Assembly (NCBI GenBank): GCA_036266155.1
Contig: DATANR010000080.1
Coordinates: forward strand, 1-8,584
DNA length: 8,584 nucleotides
Direction: 5' to 3'
From: SIAJ01 sp036266155
GTDB lineage: Bacteria > Planctomycetota > Planctomycetia > Gemmatales > Gemmataceae
Numbering within the stretch: position 1 is the first letter of the stretch; the number at the start of each line of letters is the position of its first letter. The notes below the pieces were generated by a model. It saw only the letters and a program-made list of their open reading frames with translations, searched no databases and was not told the origin of the DNA. Shown piece by piece: positions 1 through 6,036 of the stretch. Both the position numbers and the translations under genes were made by a program.

Positions 1-105
1 CAGATTCCGCCTCGCGACGGACACCCTTGCCTCGCCTTGCGGTTCCGCTCACCACGGCCCGCGGAGGACTTCCACCTCCTCAACCACAACATGCCTGGCA
101 CACAA
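1..105. other. Left edge, no supported gene
   Basis: I cannot support a gene here. One plus-strand frame stays open from the window edge to a TAG at 109-111, directly at the base of the hairpin at 111-137. It would therefore be correctly placed as the C-terminal end of a plus-strand gene whose body lies outside the window. The residues it encodes (ending in CLAHNV) match nothing I recognise. A second frame is also open through this stretch and on to about 160, so openness alone is weak evidence in DNA this GC-rich. Confidence 0.3.
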
Positions 106-140
106 CGTTTAGCGGGCGGCCCATCGGGCCGCCCGCTTTA
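106..140. terminator. GC-rich terminator-like hairpin, copy 1
   Basis: The hairpin has a perfect 12-bp stem, AGCGGGCGGCCC (111-122) with GGGCCGCCCGCT (126-137), and a 3-base loop. It is preceded by CGTTT and followed by TTA. It lies 3 bases past the stop codon of the minus-strand gene at 141-377, so it can terminate that transcript. It could also end a plus-strand gene coming from outside the window. The T tract is poor in both directions. It is nearly identical to the element at 434-472, and the pair forms a direct repeat around the small gene. Confidence 0.7.
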
Positions 141-377
141 CTATTTTGCTTTGCCACGATAGGCGTTTCGCAACCGGACCCAGCGCTCGCGAACTTCTGC
201 TTCTTCTTTAGGATCGGTTGTCCATCCTAACTGATGTGCCCAGGCCAGCAGCGTGTTGAATTGCTGCAATTTCACTTCCAGCGGCGTCGACTGCAATTCC
301 TGTTCTTCGCGTTCGTTTGCGAGCCGCCATCGGGTGCGGAACGCTTGTGCTTCGGCCTTGGAAAGACGTCGGCTCAT
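141..377 (-). CDS. Small hypothetical protein, planctomycete type
   Basis: The gene encodes a 78-residue, highly charged, apparently helical protein with no signal peptide or membrane segment, so it is probably cytoplasmic. The stretches TPLEVKLQQFNTLL, LGWT and EAEVRERWVRLRNAY resemble a recurring planctomycete hypothetical family, as far as I recall. Its function is unknown to me. The start is ATG at 377; I see no Shine-Dalgarno sequence before it, which is not unusual for planctomycetes. The gene stands alone, opposite in direction to the PDZ gene, with near-identical GC hairpins on both sides. Two sampled 60-base lines inside it have 52-55% GC, against about 80% in a sampled line of the PDZ gene, so its composition differs from its neighbour. 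It is more likely real than the overlapping frames because of this family resemblance and because its stop falls exactly at the hairpin. Confidence 0.65.
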   Translation of the reverse strand: MSRRLSKAEAQAFRTRWRLANEREEQELQSTPLEVKLQQFNTLLAWAHQLGWTTDPKEEAEVRERWVRLRNAYRGKAK

Positions 378-433
378 TAGGTGTTCTGAGTGCGTGGTCT
401 CGCGGAATTAGCAAAACTCATCTTAGCAATAAG

Positions 434-472
434 CGTTTAGCGGGCGGCCCAACGGGCCGTCCGCTTTTTTTT
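434..472 (+). terminator. Rho-independent terminator, copy 2 of the hairpin
   Basis: Stem arms at 439-450 and 454-465 enclose the 3-base loop AAC, and the stem runs straight into a tract of eight T (465-472). This is a textbook intrinsic terminator for plus-strand transcription. Relative to copy 1 the second arm has T instead of C at 460, which gives a G-U wobble in the plus-strand RNA but an A-C mismatch in the minus-strand RNA. Pairing is therefore kept only in the plus direction. No plus-strand gene lies directly upstream (378-433), so the terminator is orphaned unless it belonged to a gene now separated from it. Confidence 0.75.
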
Positions 473-515
473 ACAAACCACATGCAAAGCGCCGTAACGG
501 CCGCCGGGCGATTTC

Positions 516-562
516 GGTCTCCCATATACGAGCGGGCATTAGCCCGTCAGACATGGGAGACC
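516..562 (+). promoter_or_regulatory. 5'-UTR hairpin covering the RBS of the PDZ gene
   Basis: GGTCTCCCAT (516-525) pairs perfectly over 10 bp with ATGGGAGACC (553-562). A second small hairpin, CGGGC (533-537) with GCCCG (542-546) and loop ATTA, is nested inside. The 3' arm contains GGGAGA (555-560), the only good Shine-Dalgarno sequence before the ATG at 567. In the folded state the ribosome binding site would be fully base-paired. No T tract follows, so this is not an intrinsic terminator. It could be a translational switch such as a thermosensor or protein-binding leader; that role is inferred from layout only. Confidence 0.5.
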
Positions 563-566
563 CGTC

Positions 567-1142
567 ATGTTCAACCTGTTCCGCTGTTCGATCCTGTGCG
601 TGAGTCTGGCGGCCGCGGGGCTCGTGGAGCTGGCCCAGCCACAAACCGCCAGCGCCCAGCCCGGCCGGACGTTCACGCCGCCCCCACCTCCGCCACCCGC
701 GCCGCCGAGGTTTGAGCCGCCTCGTTCCGTGCCGCTGCCGCCGACCGATCCGCGCAGCGATCATGGCAAGGCCATGGCGCAGCACCAGCAGATTGTGGAG
801 TCCGAGAGGCAGAGACGGACGACCGAGCAGTCGTTTCCACAGAACAACGCGAACCCGCCCGTCGGCCGCAACGTTCCGGCCGGCCCCGTGCCGAAGGTCG
901 CGATTGTCGCCATCACGGGCGTCGAGCCAGACGGCAAGGGCCAGCGCCTCGGCCTCAAGACCGGCGACATTCTCCTGACCTACGACGGCGACATGGTCGA
1001 GTCTGTAAAGCAGTTTCTCGCCATCCGGAAGGGCGAGCCGGCCAAGGGGCCTATACGCGAGTTGACGGTGCGCCGGAAGAACCAGGAACTGTCCTTCGAC
1101 GTGCCACCCGGCATGCTCGGCATCCACCTCGAAGCTCACTAA
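567..1142 (+). CDS. Secreted proline-rich PDZ-domain protein
   Basis: This 191-residue protein starts with a Sec signal peptide: a basic, hydrophobic region over about residues 5-23 and a likely cut after Ala-Ser-Ala at 28-30. A low-complexity Pro-rich linker follows, with seven consecutive prolines at 38-44 and more to 52, then a charged region. The C-terminal third (about 111-191) reads as a PDZ domain: VAIVAITGVEPDGKGQRLGL, the core motif LKTGDILLTYDG, and a closing beta strand ending in LGIHL. No protease or other catalytic domain is attached, so it is probably an envelope peptide-binding or scaffold protein rather than a DegP-type protease. The start is supported by GGGAGA six bases before the ATG. 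The gene is monocistronic: a terminator-like hairpin follows it, and an orphan terminator and structured leader precede it. Confidence 0.85.
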   Translation: MFNLFRCSILCVSLAAAGLVELAQPQTASAQPGRTFTPPPPPPPAPPRFEPPRSVPLPPTDPRSDHGKAMAQHQQIVESERQRRTTEQSFPQNNANPPVGRNVPAGPVPKVAIVAITGVEPDGKGQRLGLKTGDILLTYDGDMVESVKQFLAIRKGEPAKGPIRELTVRRKNQELSFDVPPGMLGIHLEAH

Positions 1143-1159
1143 CACATCTGGAATTCGCA

Positions 1160-1190
1160 GGGCGGTCCTTCGCGCCGCCCATTTCATTTA
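1160..1190 (+). terminator. Probable terminator after the PDZ gene
   Basis: GGGCGG (1160-1165) pairs with CCGCCC (1175-1180) across a 9-base loop and is followed by ATTTCATTTA. It starts 17 bases after the stop at 1140-1142. The stem is short and the T-rich tail is interrupted by a C, so it is weaker than the hairpins near 111 and 439. Confidence 0.5.
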
Positions 1191-1311
1191 TCCCGCCAAC
1201 TCCTCAATCGCCTTCCTACGATCGAGCAACTATGTCGGCCGGCCGCCGGGCATTTCCCTTTCACATCTCCGCACTCCGGTGTAGGATTCTGTTGGAATTG
1301 TCCGGAGTGGC

Positions 1312-2736
1312 ATGATGGCGAAGCGACTCTCCGATGGGCCGACACGCCGCGAATTCCTCGCCGCTAGCGGACTCGGCGCTCTCGGTACACCGCTCGCCAT
1401 TGGCGCCGAGAGTCGCCCACCCAAAGCGAAGGCGTGCATCCTGCTCTTCCTGTATGGCTCCCCGCCGCAGCACGAGACGTTTGATCCGAAGCCCGATGCG
1501 CCGCGTGAGATTCAGGGCGAACTCGGGTCGATCCCGACGAGCCTGCCCGGCGTGCGGTTCTGCGAGAGGTTGCCGCGCGTCGCGAGCCTGGCGCACGAAT
1601 TGACCGTCGTTCGCTCGATGACGCATCCCTACCCGGTGCACGGCGTCGCTTACGCGGTCAGCGGCATTCCCACTTACGATCCGTCGCTCGAGACGCGGGC
1701 CCGCGACTCGCGGCACTGGCCCTACCTCGGATCGGTCGTCGATCATCTGTCGAAGCGCGACAACACGCGCGTCCCCCGTAACATCGCCTTGCCGTGGATG
1801 CTGAATTCGAAGACCGACCTGCTCGTGAATGCCGGGCCGTTCGCCGCGTTCCTGGGGCAGGGCCACGATCCCGTCTGGACCGACTATACGGGCAAGGGCG
1901 TTCGCGTCGTCCCCAAGTACACGGACGGCCAGGCGAAGGAATTTCACGACCCCTATGGCGGCTGCACGCCGGTCGGCACCTTTCAACTTTCCGATGCGGC
2001 CGTCCCGCCGCCGGACGTGATCGCGGCGCGGCTCGACGATCGCCGTGCGCTGCTCGAACAGTTCGATCGCGTCAACGGCACGCGGCGCACGCCGCTCGAG
2101 CGGCAACGCGAACAGGCCTTCGCGCTGATCGCGTCGCGCCAGGTCCGCAAGGCGCTCGACATCACGCACGAGCCGATCGGCGTGCGCGAGAGTTATGGCA
2201 TGACGCTCTTCGGCCAGAGCTGTCTGGCCGCCCGGCGACTGGTCGAAGCGGGTTCGCAATTCATCAGCGTGTTCTGGGATGGCTTTGGTCAGTTCGGCAA
2301 CTGTGGCTGGGACACGCACAACAACCACTACCCCCGGCTGAAGGAGTACCTGCTCCCCGGCTTCGACGTGGCCTACTCGGGGCTGATCCGCGACTTGAAA
2401 GCGCGCGGCCTCCTCGATGAGACGCTGGTGATGTGCATCAGCGAACACGGCCGCACGCCGCAAATCGACTCGAAGCCGAAGGGAGCGGGCCGTCACCACT
2501 GGTCGCGCGCCTACTCGGCCGTCTTCGCCGGCGGCGGCATCGCAAAGGGCAAAATCGTCGGCGCCACCGACAAGATCGGCGGCGACGTGAAAGACTGCCC
2601 CGTCTCGCCGAAAGACGTGCTGGCGACGTCGCTGCATTTGCTGGGGTTCGACCCACACGCGACGGTGCCGGACCTGCAAGGGAAGCCGATGCCGGTGGTG
2701 GGGGAGGGGGCGGTGCGAGGGGAGATGGTGGGGTAG
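1312..2736 (+). CDS. DUF1501 family protein, Tat-exported
   Basis: This 474-residue protein belongs to the DUF1501 group (alkaline phosphatase/sulfatase-like fold) that is greatly expanded in planctomycetes. Its N terminus carries a twin-arginine signal (TRREFLAASGLG, Arg 12-13), so it should be exported folded. Family landmarks in order are FLYGSPPQHETFDPKP (46-61), HPYPVHG (105-111), WDTH (333-336), EHGRTP (378-383) and GRHHW (393-397); the last three would supply metal or substrate ligands in this fold. The most familiar version of the fourth motif is EFGRTP, so the His is a variant. The substrate is not known to me. In planctomycetes such genes often follow a DUF1549/DUF1553 cytochrome-like gene; none is present in this window. 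ATG at 1312 and ATG at 1315 are both possible; GGAG at 1304-1307 is better spaced for 1315. Confidence 0.92.
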   Translation: MMAKRLSDGPTRREFLAASGLGALGTPLAIGAESRPPKAKACILLFLYGSPPQHETFDPKPDAPREIQGELGSIPTSLPGVRFCERLPRVASLAHELTVVRSMTHPYPVHGVAYAVSGIPTYDPSLETRARDSRHWPYLGSVVDHLSKRDNTRVPRNIALPWMLNSKTDLLVNAGPFAAFLGQGHDPVWTDYTGKGVRVVPKYTDGQAKEFHDPYGGCTPVGTFQLSDAAVPPPDVIAARLDDRRALLEQFDRVNGTRRTPLERQREQAFALIASRQVRKALDITHEPIGVRESYGMTLFGQSCLAARRLVEAGSQFISVFWDGFGQFGNCGWDTHNNHYPRLKEYLLPGFDVAYSGLIRDLKARGLLDETLVMCISEHGRTPQIDSKPKGAGRHHWSRAYSAVFAGGGIAKGKIVGATDKIGGDVKDCPVSPKDVLATSLHLLGFDPHATVPDLQGKPMPVVGEGAVRGEMVG

Positions 2737-2746
2737 GATGGCCGTG

Positions 2747-2753
2747 AAGGAGG
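2747..2753 (+). promoter_or_regulatory. Strong Shine-Dalgarno of the antitoxin gene
   Basis: AAGGAGG lies 4 bases before the ATG at 2758, inside the 21-base gap after the DUF1501 stop. It fixes the antitoxin start and suggests the pair can be translated efficiently from its own or a read-through transcript. Confidence 0.7.
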
Positions 2754-2757
2754 CTTT

Positions 2758-3012
2758 ATGATCGAGTTGACCCAACAACAGCAGCAAGCCGTGGATGCCG
2801 GCGGCGAACCTCGACTGATCGATCCGCGCACGCGCAAGGCTTATGTGCTCGTAGCCGAGGATAAATTCGGGCGTCTCCGGGGTCTGCTGGCGGACGATGA
2901 CGAATTCGATATGCGCGGGATCGCCGCCCTGGTCGATCGCGTGATGCGCGAGGACGACGCCGCCGACCCGACGCTGGCGTTCTACCAGCAAAAGTATGGA
3001 ACGAAGTCATGA
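2758..3012 (+). CDS. Antitoxin-like protein of a PemK/MazF pair
   Basis: This 84-residue acidic protein opens with MIELTQQQQQAVDAGGEP, then LIDPRTRKAYVLVAEDKFGRLRGLL (about 20-44). It closes with a helical acidic tail, MREDDAADPTLAFYQQKYG. This layout is typical of small planctomycete antitoxins encoded directly before PemK/MazF toxins. The N-terminal half resembles Phd/YefM-like DNA-binding segments and the tail would wrap the toxin. The stop codon overlaps the next start as ATGA (3009-3012), the usual coupling of toxin-antitoxin pairs. The expected job is to neutralise the toxin and repress its own operon. Here the partner is truncated, so the antitoxin may be an orphan or act on a toxin elsewhere. 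The family assignment is by recognition of the pattern. Confidence 0.75.
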   Translation: MIELTQQQQQAVDAGGEPRLIDPRTRKAYVLVAEDKFGRLRGLLADDDEFDMRGIAALVDRVMREDDAADPTLAFYQQKYGTKS

Positions 3013-3125
3013 TCCGGCGCGGCGACGTGGTCATCGTCGACTTTCCGTTTACCGACACCGGCCAATCCAAGTTCCGCCCAGCCCAACGGTTCGCAGTTTA
3101 CGAAAGGACTGAACCCAACTCGTAA
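3009..3125 (+). pseudogene. Truncated PemK/MazF endoribonuclease toxin
   Basis: A start codon overlapping the antitoxin stop opens a frame reading MIRRGDVVIVDFPFTDTG followed by SKFRPA. This is the hallmark N-terminal strand and loop of PemK/MazF mRNA interferases, including the RGDV and KxRPA elements. The frame then loses similarity (QRFAVYERTEPNS) and stops at 3123-3125 after 38 residues, whereas family members usually have about 105-120. The C-terminal strands and helix are missing, so the product should not be an active RNase. Another frame (3076-3153) reads KGLNPTRNAVVIS before a TAG and vaguely resembles the next conserved strand of the family, which would fit a frameshift followed by loss of the rest. 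I see no further toxin sequence downstream of the HNH gene. Confidence 0.75.
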
Positions 3126-3166
3126 CGCCGTCGTCATCTCTGGACGGGATTAGCAATGGAGGCGAG

Positions 3167-4153
3167 ATGTCGAACAAATCGCGGCGGGAGGGGTTGTTCA
3201 ATCTCTTCAGCAAGAATTTTGAAGCGGTATGTCGGCAATGTCCGGATCTCCCCACTGCTCTAGACAGTGTGGTTTGTCCACTCTGTCGACGGGTGTTTGG
3301 TGGAGATGCCTTGGAGGCGTCACCCGATGGCGGGAACCCAATACTGAGTCTTGAGCATTCGATCTCGGCCAAAGTAGGTGGAACGGACCGAACTGCAACG
3401 CTTGTGTGTACCGAATGCAACAACCGAGACGGAAATCGTCTCGATGCTCACATCGTGAATCGCCTCGAAACAGAAGCATTCTTGAGGGGGCATAGTGACC
3501 GGCCGATGAAGTCCAATTTGATCGTTGGTGGCCAGAAAGCAAGTGTCAACTGGAGTTTTCGAGGCGGCAATGCACCGAATTCCGACATTTACATTGTTGA
3601 GAAGGCGACCCGGAGGCGCACCACCGAAATAATCAATGATGCCCTTAGTCGTGGAACTCCCGGTGAACTGACTCTGAACTTTCCGTGGCGACACAAGCAG
3701 CGCGTTTCTCAGGTCGCAATGCTCCGGATGGCATTTCTTCTAACTTTTAGGAAGTTTGGATATGCCTTCGCCTTGAACGAATGCATGGATCCAGTTCTTA
3801 GACAAATCAATTGCCCAGAAGAATTGCTGCTGCCCAGCGCATTTTGTCTCGACTTCGACCGTCCTGTAATCGACGACAATGCAATTATGATCGTAAAAGA
3901 GCCCAAGGAGTTCCGATCACTAGTTGTGATGCTGAACATGCGGGTTCAGAAACACATCGTCTCGAAGGGAGTGATTCTGCCAGGACCGTTCGATACTGAT
4001 CTCGGCATTTATGAACGGCACGACGTATTGCGAAGCAAGGGAGAGAAGTTCAAATGGACGGGTGCCAACCTTAATAAGTGTGAAATCGATCTGAACGAGC
4101 CTGACGCAGCGTTCTTCTTGTTTCAGATTTGGACGCTTTGCTGCCCTGATTGA
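3167..4153 (+). CDS. HNH-type nuclease-like protein with unknown C-terminal domain
   Basis: This 328-residue protein has an N-terminal treble-clef HNH signature. Cys37-x2-Cys40 (CPLC) is followed by SLEHSIS with the Glu63-His64 pair, then Cys81-x2-Cys84 (CTECNN) and an RDGN turn at 87-90. The four Cys would bind zinc, and His64 and an Asn at 85, 86 or 90 would be catalytic. A further CxxC at 22-25 precedes them. From about residue 110 to 328 I recognise no domain. There is no signal peptide, so the protein should act in the cytoplasm on DNA or RNA. ATG at 3167 is preceded by GGAGG (3158-3162). Sampled lines inside the gene have about 45-57% GC, against about 72% in a sampled line of DUF1501, which points to acquisition. 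It begins 41 bases after the stop of the broken toxin and converges on the SulP gene. Roles in defence or mobility are possible but not shown. Confidence 0.75.
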   Translation: MSNKSRREGLFNLFSKNFEAVCRQCPDLPTALDSVVCPLCRRVFGGDALEASPDGGNPILSLEHSISAKVGGTDRTATLVCTECNNRDGNRLDAHIVNRLETEAFLRGHSDRPMKSNLIVGGQKASVNWSFRGGNAPNSDIYIVEKATRRRTTEIINDALSRGTPGELTLNFPWRHKQRVSQVAMLRMAFLLTFRKFGYAFALNECMDPVLRQINCPEELLLPSAFCLDFDRPVIDDNAIMIVKEPKEFRSLVVMLNMRVQKHIVSKGVILPGPFDTDLGIYERHDVLRSKGEKFKWTGANLNKCEIDLNEPDAAFFLFQIWTLCCPD

Positions 4154-4198
4154 AATCCGCCGATCGAGGTCGGTAAACTCTGTCGCCCCGTGCCCGCC

Positions 4199-5914
4199 TC
4201 ATCCTGCGTCACTTTTCTGAAACCCCTCCACCGCATCCGCGACGGACGTAAATCGATCCGCCACGCCGAGGCGGACGTCCAAATGGGCACGCCGCAGGCG
4301 GTCGCGGACTGACGAGCGCGCTTCGACGATTTGCAATCGGATGTTTTGGGCGGCAAGCTCATCCGCCAGAAGGGCCAGCGTTTCCGCGCTTTGCAAATCC
4401 AATTGCGGGGAACCGGAAAGATCCAGCACGACAAGCCTGGGCGGCGGGGCTTGTGCGTGGACACGATTCAGCACGTCGTCGCGCACGTGCTCGACATTGA
4501 AATAAACCAAGCTCGCCTCCGGTCGAACGATCAGCATGTCGGAGATGGGTTCGTTATCCGGATGCCGTTCGCGGTCGGAGTAGCGCCTCGTGCCCGGAAT
4601 GCGACCGAGAATTGCCACGTGCGGGTGCGACGAGTGGCGAATCATCTGCACGAGCGAGATCGCGGCGCCGATCATCACGCCGCGCAACAGTCCGGAGAAG
4701 AGAACGCCCACGATGGCGGCCATCGCCACGATGTATTCCGAGCGGTCGCCGTGCCAGAGATGTCGAAGCGCTTTGAAGTTGAACAGGCCCGACACGGCCA
4801 CCAGCACCACGGCGGCCAGAACCGGCTGCGGAAGATTGCGGAGGAGCGGCGACAGAAAAAGGATGACGAGGAGGATGATCCCGGCGGAAATGACCCCCGA
4901 CAACGGCGTGCGCGCGCCGCCTTCTTCATTGACGAGTGACTGCGACATGCCGCCGCTGATTGGGAATCCACGGCCCAGGCCCGCGGCAAGATTGGCGGCC
5001 GCCAGGGCGAGGAATTCTTGATTGGCGTCGAAGCGGCCGCCATATTTGGCCGCAAAGGTGCGACCGATCGCGGCCGTCTCCACCGAGGCCAACAAGAAAC
5101 ACGCCAAGGCCAGCGGCAGAATGTTGTTGAGGTCTTGCCATTGAAGGCCCGGCAAGCCGAGCGTCGGCACACCTTGCGGCACGTCGCCCAACAACTTCAC
5201 TCCGAGCGCGCCGGGATCGAGAATCGACGCCACCACGATCCCGCCGATCACCACGAATAACGCCACCGGCTTATGCTTGAAGACCAGCTTCCCCAGCACG
5301 AGTATGGCCAGGGCGGCACCGCCGAACGCAAGCGAGGGAAGATTGGTGTCGTCGAGGTTCCTGAAGAAGTCGCCGCTGTTTTCCCAGAAGTTGCCGTGTG
5401 CCCCGTGCAAGCCAAACAATTTGGGCAACTGCGTACTGGCGAGGAACAGGGCGACCCCGCACTTGAAGCCGATCATGACGCTTTCGGAAATGAAGCTGAC
5501 GATCGCGCCCGCCTTGACCAGCCAGGCGACGACGGCGATCAGCGCCACCAGCAGCGCGGTTCCCGCCGCCAGAACGCCAAAGCGCTTCGCGTCGCCGTTC
5601 GCGATCCCGCCGAGCGACGCGCCGATGAGCAGTGAGATGGCGGACGTCACCGTAATGGACGTCAGGCGCGAACTACAAAACAGCCAAAACACGAGGCCGC
5701 CGAATAGACACGCGTAGAGCCCGGCCTCGGGCGGCAGCTTGGCGAGTGATGCATCACCCAGCGACGCGGGCAGCAGATAGGCGGCCAGCGTGACACCGGC
5801 AATGAGATCGCCGCGGAGCCACGCAAGATTGTAATTGCGCAGCCAGGTCAGCGCTGGCATCCAATGTGCGAGCCGACCGGTTCTCGTGGTGGTCGATGGG
5901 ATGGACGGGGCCAT
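4199..5914 (-). CDS. SulP family anion transporter with STAS domain
   Basis: This 571-residue inner-membrane protein is of normal length for bacterial SulP (SLC26-like) carriers. About ten or more hydrophobic segments run from residue 35 to 440. The first family signature is visible as GDLIAGVTLAAYLLPASLGD with LPPEAGLYA. The second is NQEF (298-301) followed by GFPISGGMSQSLVNEEGGAR. The cytoplasmic C terminus (about 460-565) is a STAS domain containing VVLDLSGSPQLDLQSAETL. Members move sulfate, bicarbonate or other anions with proton or sodium coupling; the substrate cannot be read from the sequence, and no carbonic anhydrase or sulfate-assimilation gene lies nearby. The start at 5914 has only a weak upstream purine stretch. 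The gene stands alone: a terminator separates it from the upstream minus-strand gene, and it converges with the HNH gene across 45 bases. Confidence 0.93.
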   Translation of the reverse strand: MAPSIPSTTTRTGRLAHWMPALTWLRNYNLAWLRGDLIAGVTLAAYLLPASLGDASLAKLPPEAGLYACLFGGLVFWLFCSSRLTSITVTSAISLLIGASLGGIANGDAKRFGVLAAGTALLVALIAVVAWLVKAGAIVSFISESVMIGFKCGVALFLASTQLPKLFGLHGAHGNFWENSGDFFRNLDDTNLPSLAFGGAALAILVLGKLVFKHKPVALFVVIGGIVVASILDPGALGVKLLGDVPQGVPTLGLPGLQWQDLNNILPLALACFLLASVETAAIGRTFAAKYGGRFDANQEFLALAAANLAAGLGRGFPISGGMSQSLVNEEGGARTPLSGVISAGIILLVILFLSPLLRNLPQPVLAAVVLVAVSGLFNFKALRHLWHGDRSEYIVAMAAIVGVLFSGLLRGVMIGAAISLVQMIRHSSHPHVAILGRIPGTRRYSDRERHPDNEPISDMLIVRPEASLVYFNVEHVRDDVLNRVHAQAPPPRLVVLDLSGSPQLDLQSAETLALLADELAAQNIRLQIVEARSSVRDRLRRAHLDVRLGVADRFTSVADAVEGFQKSDAG

Positions 5915-5982
5915 GTGCGCTCAATTCCCTGGCCTCCAGGTCAATTACAAGGTTTTGCCGAATTTGACGTTGCTTAACAATA

Positions 5983-6007
5983 GAGGGGCCGGTCATTCCG
6001 GCCCCTC
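5983..6007 (-). terminator. Terminator of the TlpA-like gene
   Basis: GAGGGGCCGG (5983-5992) pairs perfectly over 10 bp with CCGGCCCCTC (5998-6007) around a 5-base loop. The element lies 29 bases past the stop of the minus-strand gene at 6037. On that strand the stem is followed by TATTGTTAAG, a moderate T-rich tail. It isolates the TlpA-like gene from SulP downstream. Confidence 0.7.
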
Positions 6008-6036
6008 CCGTTCGATCGCAACATCGACGCCGCTTC

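Noticed and set aside
27..230. Plus-strand open frame of 67 codons near the left edge
   Set aside because: It crosses the GC hairpin and the opposite-strand small gene, and the product is low-complexity Pro/Phe-rich sequence.
317..715. Plus-strand open frame of 132 codons across the terminator and PDZ leader
   Set aside because: It reads through a strong intrinsic terminator and a structured leader, overlaps the start of the PDZ gene and has no family resemblance.
471..1187. Minus-strand open frame of 238 codons opposite the PDZ gene
   Set aside because: The product is Arg/Gly/Leu-rich with no domain, and it ends inside the T tract of a terminator. The plus-strand frame has a signal peptide, an RBS and a PDZ domain.
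1261..2991. Minus-strand open frame of 576 codons covering the DUF1501 and antitoxin genes
   Set aside because: It is longer than the real gene but lies antisense to a protein with clear family motifs and a Tat signal. Its own product is rich in Arg, His and Val with no recognisable domain, which is typical of frames mirrored from high-GC coding DNA.
4154..4198. Search for the missing toxin C terminus downstream of the HNH gene
   Set aside because: No frame in this gap or the start of the convergent SulP region reads like the remaining MazF strands. A simple insertion splitting the toxin in two is therefore not supported; a deletion or replacement fits better.
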